NCBI GenBank assembly: GCA_004114245.1
Contig: QZWS01000017.1
Span: 1 to 44,839, forward strand
Reading direction: 5' to 3'
Length of the DNA: 44,839 nt
From: Zoopage sp. CT-All
Lineage: Eukaryota; Zoopagomycota; Zoopagomycetes; Zoopagales; Zoopagaceae
Part shown: one piece after another, positions 38,725 to 44,839 of the stretch
How the letters are laid out: the number at the start of each line of letters is the position of its first letter
Position numbering within the stretch: position 1 is the first letter of the stretch
The notes under the pieces: model-generated
Seen by the model: the letters and a program-made list of their open reading frames with translations, nothing else
The model's database searches: none
Told to the model about the DNA's origin: nothing
Translations under genes and position numbers: made by a program

Positions 38725-39954
38725 TTATACTACATTGCCCCCGCCGCTGCGGGTCTGTGTGCGCGCCTTGCGGCGCTGGGCAGATTTGGCCTTGCGCTTG
38801 AAGCTGTCCGTGAGTTCTCGGCGCAGTGCAAGCCACTGCTCTCGCACCTCTGCCTCACTGCCCTGGCGCATAAACGCACGCGTCTCTTCGCCCTCCCTGA
38901 TCTCTGCAAAGAACAGCTGCGCACACAGGTCGGCGATCAAATCGTCTGCCTTGCCGATGCCGTCAGATGCCAAGGTGCGATTGGCCACAGCCGGTTCCAG
39001 CTCATTGTCCTCCTCCTCCGAGTCGTCATCGAAGAAGCGGAATGCAACGTCTCCAGCCGATGCTTCTCCTCCTTTGGCAAACACCTCTTGAAACTGCTCC
39101 TCTGCGACAAAGGTGCTCTGCGGCGCTGAGCGAGGCAACTCAAGAGCGCGAGCCTTCTCGCTCGCCTCTTCGGGGTCATATCGCTGCGTGGTACGCCATC
39201 CGCGGCTCGACATGTGTTGCTGCGCTTCCACAGTTGGAATCGACGGTTTTTCAGCGGATGGGAACATGGAGTCGAGCACACGCGAGAACATATCACGTTC
39301 AACGATGAGCGTGTCCGTCACGGCAGTATTCACTGGCCTGGGCCTCTCAATGCTGTCCGACCATTCTTCAAATTCGGTAATGCGCGTATTCTCATTCGGC
39401 TTAATCTCCTCCTACAGAAGGTGTCTTGAACTGGTGTGTGCGGCGTAACAGACCTACGATGCTTCCGCCGGGGCGCTGGACTCGGAGCGTTGTTACCGGC
39501 CGGCTGACCATGTCCAGCTCCCATCTCTATCAGTGCAGCACCATGAGCTTCATCACTGACGCTGACAGCTCACCATACGGGCAGTCGCATTCGCGGGCGT
39601 AACGACGGAGGAATCCGCGGCAGCGCGCAACAGCGACCGCTTGCGCTTCTTCGACACCACCATGCTTTGTTCGCGCTCGATGGCTCTCTTCTCAGCATAG
39701 TACGGCATTTTTGCTCGCTCGATCTTCATCTGCTGGCCCTTCCAACGAGAGCCGTTCAACAGCGAGAAACATTGGCGAATGCGCGCGTCATCGGCGGTCT
39801 CGAGCACGATGATGGCGAACGGCCGCGGCACCGCGCCGCCCCGCGCCCTGTGCACGTCCCGCACGGTTCCGAACGATGCGAATCGCAGCCGTAGATCCTG
39901 TTCGCTAACGCTTTCATCCAGGCCGCCGACATACAGGCGATGCGTTAAGGCCAT
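38725..39954 (-). CDS. NOL8-like nucleolar RRM protein
   Basis: Three exons on the minus strand: 39954-39574, 39526-39458 and 39411-38725, with introns of 47 and 46 nt (GTGAGC...TAG, GTAGGT...TAG), phase 0; 378 residues. The N-terminal RRM (about 4-85) reads LTHRLYVGGLDESVSEQDLR with a divergent RNP1, then WKGQQMKIERAKMPYYAEK as in NOL8. The middle exon supplies RPVTTLRVQRPGGSI, matching the GR.V..L.(I/V)..P.GS block after the RRM in fungal and animal relatives. An acidic region (FFDDDSEEEDNE) and a basic tail (FKRKAKSAQRRKAR) follow. It probably acts in pre-rRNA processing, by family. Shorter than human NOL8. Start codon 39954 is chosen over GTG 40002 upstream. Confidence 0.78.
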
Positions 39955-39988
39955 GTTGTTTTCGTCAGGCTCGGCAGAAACCCCCCAA

Positions 39989-41283
39989 ATGCGTGATGCC
40001 ACCGCCCCGCGTCAGGATGCTGCCGACCGCCTGCTGGTTCCGCCGTCCATCCCCGCGGAATCGCCGGAAATCGCCAACAATATGCTGCATGCTGCTGGAG
40101 CGCCGCCATCACCCGTGGTGCTGGCCCTGCCGCCGCCTCCGCGCTGGCACGGCTCAACCAGCGGGTCACTCTCGCCTTCTGGGTCATTTGTACACCTCCC
40201 GCCGCCGCAGTATCGCTCGTACTCGCGCACCCCTTCGCCGTATCATTTTCCAGTACATATTGGCTTTGGTCTTGCTCCACCTGCGTCGACCATCCCGGCG
40301 CTTGCACTGCCCGCGTTTTCGTATAATGGCACCTCATCACCGGGGCTTTCGCCGGTTGTGGGCGGCTCCGCCGTGAATGATCCACCGTCAGCGCCCCCTT
40401 CGTTGTTTGCGCCCTCTCCTGTGCACCCGGGCGTGCCGATGGAATCACAGCCGAGCCCTCAGGCCGAGCATTTTTTGAGCCCGGTGGCTCTGTCCGACGA
40501 CGCTGGATTGCTGGCCGAAGATGATGAGCCGGCGACACCGTTCAAGCAACCAACCAGTCGCAAGCGTAGACGGCCGCCCATGTCCTATGCTCTCCTCATT
40601 GCACGCTCCATACACGAGAGTCAGCATGGCAGGCTATCGCTGAAAGAGCTGTACCATGACCTGACCCAGCGTCACCCGGATCTCTTCAACGCGGATGACC
40701 ACGGCTGGCAGGTGATGTGGAAACCGGGTCCATTCCAGCTGTTGATGCTTGGTAGAACACGATCCGTCACAACCTTAGCATGAACAAGATATTCAAGAAT
40801 GTTCCGCGATCTCCTACGAGTTGCCAGTATGACGAGGAGCCGGCGGAAGGCGAGGACATGCCCGGACCGCCCTCGTATAGGGTGGCAAGCACGAGCCGGC
40901 GAAAAGGCGGCTTCTGGACCATCGCTGGTGACCTGGAGCACCTGCATCCTGCACTTGCTGGCCATGAATACGGAATGCCCTGGCCTATTGTTGGCGACGA
41001 TGTTATGGCACCGCATCGGCTGAAATCGACGCAGGCGAGCAAGCGCAAGCCGGTCACATCTGACGATGAAAAACCGCATGTCAAGCGAGCCCACCTGGAC
41101 GAGCCCCTGGTTGTCCCCAGCCTGGTGATCACTGGTGCCGAGGAGGAGCTGGCCGTGGCGGCCATTGAAGTGCGGCCGTTCACTGCCAGTCCGGCGCGCA
41201 GGAGCTCGAGCGACGGCGGCCGGTCGCCCAGCCCAATGCACATCGGCAACCTGCTGAACGACGACGCGGACTGGCAGCCATAG
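39989..41283 (+). CDS. Forkhead transcription factor
   Basis: Two exons, 39989-40711 and 40756-41283, with a 44-nt intron (GTGATG...GGTAG), phase 0; 416 residues. The first 190 are Pro/Ser-rich and disordered. The forkhead runs from about 195: RRPPMSYALLIARSIHES, LSLKELYHDLTQRHP, then the recognition helix spanning the splice, GWQ joined to NTIRHNLSMNKIFKNVPR. The usual wing motif KGGFWTI comes after an unusual insertion of about 30 residues. The C-terminus is charged with short KRK/KRAH motifs. An earlier in-frame ATG at 39953 overlaps the start codon of the divergent NOL8-like gene (CATG); I prefer 39989. Which forkhead class is unclear. Confidence 0.87.
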
Positions 41284-41574
41284 GATAAGTGTAAATGTAC
41301 AAACACAGTACGCTGCTGAGAGAGTGTAATGCCTGTATTGGGGGCCGGTGAAGGCAGTGGGTGGGTTGCTCCCGAGTCTTGGCGGCTTCCGCGCCTAGCC
41401 CCTGCTTGCTTCGTCCTCGCAAGCGCATCCCGGAGGACCGTCGGGCGGTTCGCTCCCTCTGCGTCACACTTGGTCGCCGTTTGTTGCCATACGCAGTCCG
41501 CTGCTTCACCTTGCCCCACCGCCCACCACTTCTCCTTCTTTGTCTACCGCGCGCTGCTAGAGCTAATCGCTAAT

Positions 41575-42699
41575 ATGGCTTCAGCTCCGTTTAAGAGGTC
41601 GCACCGTCGTCAGCGCACAGAGACAGACATTCTTGCGGCGTGCGGCGCACCGCTGATCTCACCGCTGCTTGTCGTCGTCCCTAGTCGTACCGCGCCGTCT
41701 TCCCCCGCCATGCCCATCAGGGACGCGCAAGACAGTGCCCCCATTATTTTTATTCCAGACATGCTGAACGCCGCCCGTTTCCAGCGTCGCGATTTCGAGC
41801 GCGAAGATGTCATGCTCCTGTCACTGCTACCGCCGCCCATGCCTTCCTGTCGGTCGCCAGTATCGCGAGGGAGGCAGGGTCGGTCGTCGATGGAGATGCC
41901 ACCGTCGAGCGCGAGGTCGGTGTCCCGCAGTCGCGCGCTGCCCTCCCCAATGCTGTCTGGCCGCGCTATTCCCGGCCTGGCGGCTGCAAATACCATAATG
42001 CCCGGAAGCGGCAACGCGACGCCGCGCACGCCCTCCCCACTGCTTCCCACCATCCAAAACACCGACGAGGATAATCATGTGGATGATGTGACGGAGGACG
42101 ACGAAACGGCAGTGGAGGAGGCACATTCGGACGAGCGTGGCGTCCGTGCTCGCCGACAATCGCAAATGCGCGGAGGCACACCGCATCTCCTCATCACTGT
42201 TCCCACGGCGCGCGAGGTTGTTGTGAGCAAGGCGGCGGCTACGGCTTCTCCGTCCCCACTGCTCTCCAGGGTTCCGCCTACGCCCGTGGACGAGAAGGCA
42301 TCGACACTTTCCCCACTGCCTACACCAAGCGTGCTTATGCAGCGCCGTCGCCGAGTTAACTCCCCCATGTTTATATCGATGACGCGGCCGAGCGCAGCAA
42401 CCGTGGGTAAAGTGCCTGTGGTGCGGACGCCTCCAGTACAACAACGGAGGGTTGAGGGGGAACCAGCGCCTCCGCGGCGCAACAGTTACCAGTGGGACCG
42501 CCGGCCGACATCCGCGTTTCGAGCAGCGCTTGAAGCTCGAGACCGCAGCTCCACGCCGCCCAGACGGCTATCAGTTGCGGGACTATGGAACTCTGCTACC
42601 GCGTCGCTTATGGGCCGCCTCGGATTCAACCCTGGCGGCTCGTCTGCTGTAAACGTTCCGTTGCAAAGACGGCCCGGCAGCGGAAAAGACGCGGCATGA
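41575..42699 (+). CDS. Disordered Ser/Pro-rich protein with N-terminal HRR motif
   Basis: 374 residues from the ATG at 41575; the frame is open to another ATG at 41329, but that stretch looks like 5' UTR. Almost all of it is low in order: Ser, Pro and Arg with many SP/TP sites (likely phosphosites), an acidic patch (TEDDETAVEEAHSDE) and basic clusters. The start APFKRSHRRQRTETDILAA shares the pattern F..(x)HRR-x5-D-x-L-A with the next two genes. No known domain. The single long open frame and its GC-rich codon use support a real gene. Possibly a regulator, but this is not shown. Confidence 0.6.
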   Translation: MASAPFKRSHRRQRTETDILAACGAPLISPLLVVVPSRTAPSSPAMPIRDAQDSAPIIFIPDMLNAARFQRRDFEREDVMLLSLLPPPMPSCRSPVSRGRQGRSSMEMPPSSARSVSRSRALPSPMLSGRAIPGLAAANTIMPGSGNATPRTPSPLLPTIQNTDEDNHVDDVTEDDETAVEEAHSDERGVRARRQSQMRGGTPHLLITVPTAREVVVSKAAATASPSPLLSRVPPTPVDEKASTLSPLPTPSVLMQRRRRVNSPMFISMTRPSAATVGKVPVVRTPPVQQRRVEGEPAPPRRNSYQWDRRPTSAFRAALEARDRSSTPPRRLSVAGLWNSATASLMGRLGFNPGGSSAVNVPLQRRPGSGKDAA

Positions 42700-42840
42700 A
42701 CAGCATTTGTTGATAAATATTATTCCATTTTCAGTGCAGTTAGCACAACGTCCCTTTCGCCTCCCACTCACATCGTCCGCCATCGTCACCTCCCTCCCTC
42801 CTTTCCTTCTTCCCGCGCTTCTTTTGCATCTTCAGCATTC

Positions 42841-43329
42841 ATGTCTGCGACACAACGCTTCCGGCCGGGCCATCGACGCAGACACGCCGAGGTGGATGCA
42901 CTCGCCGCGGTGTTCGCCGCGCAAGCCCACAGCGTTCCAGCGGTGCCCGCGAGCAGTGCTCCATGCGCATCTGCCATTGAGCGCGGCACGCTGGCGTCGT
43001 ATCAATTCCCGATGACCAAGCAGCGGAAGGAGGCGCCGGCCACGGTTGTGCGTGTCCAGCTGGAGAGGCTGGCATGGTTTCGCTGGCCGCACGCTGCACG
43101 ATTGCCGTCTGCCGGCCAGATGGCGATCCTGCAGCACTGCAGCAGCGTTGCGGCCATGTAGGCGCATCCACGAGTTGATCTCGTCCCTACCCGTCATTAA
43201 TGCAGCCAGTCTGTTGCCCCGAGCTGCACCATTCCGCGGGATCGGCTCCTGGGTGGAGCAGCAATGCGGCCGTTTGGCCATGCGTCTTGGCGCTATTGCA
43301 TGCATGCGACGCAGGACAATGGTGGCTGA
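42841..43329 (+). CDS. Small HRR-motif protein, second of tandem group
   Basis: The ATG at 42841 follows a long pyrimidine-rich leader. Exon 1 is 42841-43157; a likely 48-nt intron (GTAGGC...TGCAG) leads to exon 2, 43206-43329, giving about 146 residues; unspliced, the protein would stop at 43161 (106 aa). N-terminus RFRPGHRRRHAEVDALAAV repeats the HRR-x5-D pattern of its neighbours, and ERLAWFRWP matches IRLATFRFP of the next gene. Otherwise low complexity. No known domain; the splice is uncertain. Confidence 0.45.
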
Positions 43330-43440
43330 CCGGGGAATAAAACGTGGCGACCGCTGCCTCGCTGCTTCTCCCCACCCTCATCCTGTACGCACAGCCTCCG
43401 CTTGCCGCTCCTACCGCCCGCCCTACCTTCTTACTGCCCC

Positions 43441-43797
43441 ATGACCGCACGCCCCGCCTTCCTCCGCCACCGTCGCACCCTGACGCCACACGATCTTGCA
43501 GAATTGGTCGGCCTGTCTGCTCCTGCCAGGGCGTCGCAGGGCACCAGCCGCAGGCCCACGGAGGAAGTGGAAGTAATGGATGTTCATCGCATCCGACTCG
43601 CCACCTTCCGTTTCCCTGCCTCATCGCCTGCTCCCACCAAGCCCGTGCAGCGCCGCGCGCGCTCCAACTCCTCCGTGATGCAGCTCGGTGGCGGGCTACA
43701 ACAAATGCGCCGCTCCAGCATTCTGCACGGCCAAGGCGGGGCGGCGGTAGTCGGGCGCGCGCGTGCCGGGTCGATCATTGCCGCGCCGTGCTGTTAG
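43441..43797 (+). CDS. Small HRR-motif protein, third of tandem group
   Basis: 118 residues, single exon, ATG at 43441. N-terminus PAFLRHRRTLTPHDLAEL repeats the HRR-x5-D pattern. VHRIRLATFRFP matches the RLA-x-FR-(W/F)-P element of the preceding gene. The rest is basic and Ser-rich (RRARSNSSVMQ, QQMRRSSI), with RRxS-type kinase sites. No known domain, signal peptide or membrane segment. Its frame ends 38 bp before the LTR-like repeat copy 3. Confidence 0.5.
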   Translation: MTARPAFLRHRRTLTPHDLAELVGLSAPARASQGTSRRPTEEVEVMDVHRIRLATFRFPASSPAPTKPVQRRARSNSSVMQLGGGLQQMRRSSILHGQGGAAVVGRARAGSIIAAPCC

Positions 43798-43834
43798 CAA
43801 TAGAGTCGAGCTTTCCAACTCGGTAGTCTTACGA

Positions 43835-43940
43835 GAGAGCAATGCAAATCCATTCCCGTGGACACATGGACCCGCTGACTATGTGCATACACTACAACTG
43901 AATCTGAGCATCCTGAAGACGTTCCAACACCATTGGCCAT
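43835..43940 (+). mobile_element. LTR-like dispersed repeat, copy 3
   Basis: About 105 bp, same family as 38051-38127 (same orientation) and 20918-21029 (opposite). One edge reads CGTTCCAACA, the reverse complement of TGTTGGAACG, as expected for a Ty1/Copia LTR end. Solo fragment, fossil. It lies about 100 bp upstream of the RING-LysM start codon. Confidence 0.6.
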
Positions 43941-44041
43941 GCCAGGTCAAACGTCGCTACTGACTTGGTCGGCATTGCCCGCAGCCACGCTGGCTGCTTG
44001 CCCAGACACTCCCATCAACCATCCAGCCCTCCCGCAACGTC

Positions 44042-44755
44042 ATGCAATGCTCCGTCTGCGTCTGCCATATATCGTCGTCGTATGCCGCATGCAGCGGTCA
44101 CCCTGTGTGCGCGCCGTGCTCGCGGCGGATGCCTGTGCTGCGCAGCCGCTGTCCCTTCTGTCCCCTGTTCATCGCCGCCACAGCACCCCCGCGGCCCGCC
44201 TTTGACTATGCCCGTGGCCTGCACCGTCCTGAACCGGTTGCACCTCCCCGAATTCCCTCCGTTTCCGCTGCTTACGACCCCCTTGGCGCCGCAATCTCGC
44301 CCACGTCTGTTCCCGACCCTGCCCTCCCCTCGGCATCCTTTCCCCTCGCGCCCGACGCCCAAAAATGCCTGCGCGAATATCGCGCGCGCTTTCGAACCAC
44401 TGCAACGCCGCCTTTTTCCCTAGACATGGTCCATGCCCACTGCCTCGCCGCCACCGACACACTCAACTCGCTGGCAGTCAGATACCGCACCTCGCCAGCT
44501 CTGCTCAAACGCGCCAACCGTGTCTCTGATGAGCGGGCAATGCATGCGCGCAAGTGCATTGTCGTGCCGCAACAGTCGCTCTCGCTCCCCGATCGGCCGT
44601 CCACCCCCGCGTTGTCCACGCGCTCGTCCATCTACTCCTGCGCATCCTCAAACGGCTCCTCATCCACCCTTGCCCTTCCCGTCGTTGAAGAGCCGTCGCC
44701 CTTCGCCAAGGCCCCCTTACGCGTCGAGCATCGCCGAGTCCAGTCGTGGTGGTAG
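44042..44755 (+). CDS. RING finger and LysM domain protein
   Basis: 237 residues, single exon. Right at the N-terminus is a compact C3HC4 RING-type site: Cys3, Cys6, Cys17, His20, Cys23, Cys26, Cys37 and Cys40 (CSVC...CSGH, CAPC, CPFC). A disordered linker leads to an intracellular-type LysM (about 129-175: DTLNSLAVRYRTSPALLKRA, then NRVSDE and CIVVP), like those of animal LYSMD1/2. The C-terminus is Ser/Pro-rich. No signal peptide, so it is not a chitin-binding effector. The same pairing of a Cys-rich finger and LysM occurs, as I recall, in a conserved cytosolic protein of Dikarya. A role in ubiquitin ligation is possible but not shown. Confidence 0.8.
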   Translation: MQCSVCVCHISSSYAACSGHPVCAPCSRRMPVLRSRCPFCPLFIAATAPPRPAFDYARGLHRPEPVAPPRIPSVSAAYDPLGAAISPTSVPDPALPSASFPLAPDAQKCLREYRARFRTTATPPFSLDMVHAHCLAATDTLNSLAVRYRTSPALLKRANRVSDERAMHARKCIVVPQQSLSLPDRPSTPALSTRSSIYSCASSNGSSSTLALPVVEEPSPFAKAPLRVEHRRVQSWW

Positions 44756-44839
44756 TTAGTTTATTTCTTTACGTTGCTTATTCAATGGACACATTTACTC
44801 GTGCCAGCAGCACGTGCCAGAATGCACTCTCAACTTTCT

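Noticed and set aside
1-44839. tRNA, rRNA, CRISPR or telomeric repeats
   Set aside because: No B-box-type GGTTCRANNCC with cloverleaf, no rRNA-like sequence, no spaced repeat array and no telomere-like tracts seen by eye; a tRNAscan-SE and Rfam run would settle it.
36227-44839. Complete LTR retrotransposon spanning to the third LTR-like fragment
   Set aside because: Host genes fill the space between, the fragments differ in sequence, and the polymerase region is missing; they are separate fossils.

Overview
The window looks like part of a fungal nuclear genome, intron-bearing and gene-dense. It holds a Furry/Tao3/Mor2-type cell morphogenesis protein, an Unc104-type kinesin-3, a DUF2433 phosphoesterase, and a RING plus LysM protein of a kind I recall from other fungi. 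It also keeps queuine tRNA-ribosyltransferase, the exon-junction protein Y14, a STYX-type pseudophosphatase and a ZUP1-like peptidase, genes that budding yeasts have mostly lost. Together with introns of only 40-50 nt, this suggests a non-yeast, perhaps early-diverging fungus (Zoopagomycota/Kickxellomycotina would fit). That placement is inference. I saw no tRNA, rRNA or CRISPR array by eye.

Layout. 1-1141: 3' part of an unrecognised, AT-richer gene that runs off the left edge. 2.1-4.4 kb: tail-to-tail queuine tRNA-ribosyltransferase and a tail-anchored ERAD E2 (UBE2J/Ubc6 type). 4.9-5.5 kb: small secreted protein A. 5.8-8.2 kb: ALG11 then STYX, 50 bp apart. 8.6-11.3 kb: a ZUP1-like C78 peptidase with a likely signal peptide and small secreted protein B, both on the minus strand. 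12.2-19.1 kb: the four-exon Furry homologue. 19.2-20.7 kb: UTP18. 20.9-21.8 kb: an LTR-like repeat and a third secreted-family member, C. 22-24 kb: GPATCH4-like, mitochondrial uL1m and NDUFB7. 24.1-29 kb: kinesin-3. 29.1-35.8 kb: a tail-anchored-like small protein head-to-head with Y14, then DUF2433 and a 14-exon, four-RRM protein packed on the plus strand. 36.2-38.1 kb: a broken Ty1/Copia fossil. 38.2-44.8 kb: a bHLH factor, a NOL8-like protein, a forkhead factor, three consecutive small genes sharing an N-terminal HRR motif, and the RING-LysM protein.

How they work together. Most are housekeeping genes: ribosome biogenesis (UTP18, NOL8-like, GPATCH4-like), mitochondrial function (uL1m, NDUFB7), ER glycosylation and quality control (ALG11, UBE2J), polarity and transport (Furry, kinesin-3) and RNA biology (Y14, RRM protein). 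The accessory layer is the AT-richer left-edge gene, the secreted family A/B/C and the retroelement remnants.

The most promising undescribed material is (i) secreted family A/B/C, whose leader and signal peptide are conserved at DNA level while the mature parts diverge; (ii) the tandem HRR-motif genes at 41.6-43.8 kb; and (iii) the four-RRM gene, in which three RRMs carry introns at equivalent positions. Splice sites given here were placed by eye from GT/AG signals, reading phase and agreement with known protein families.
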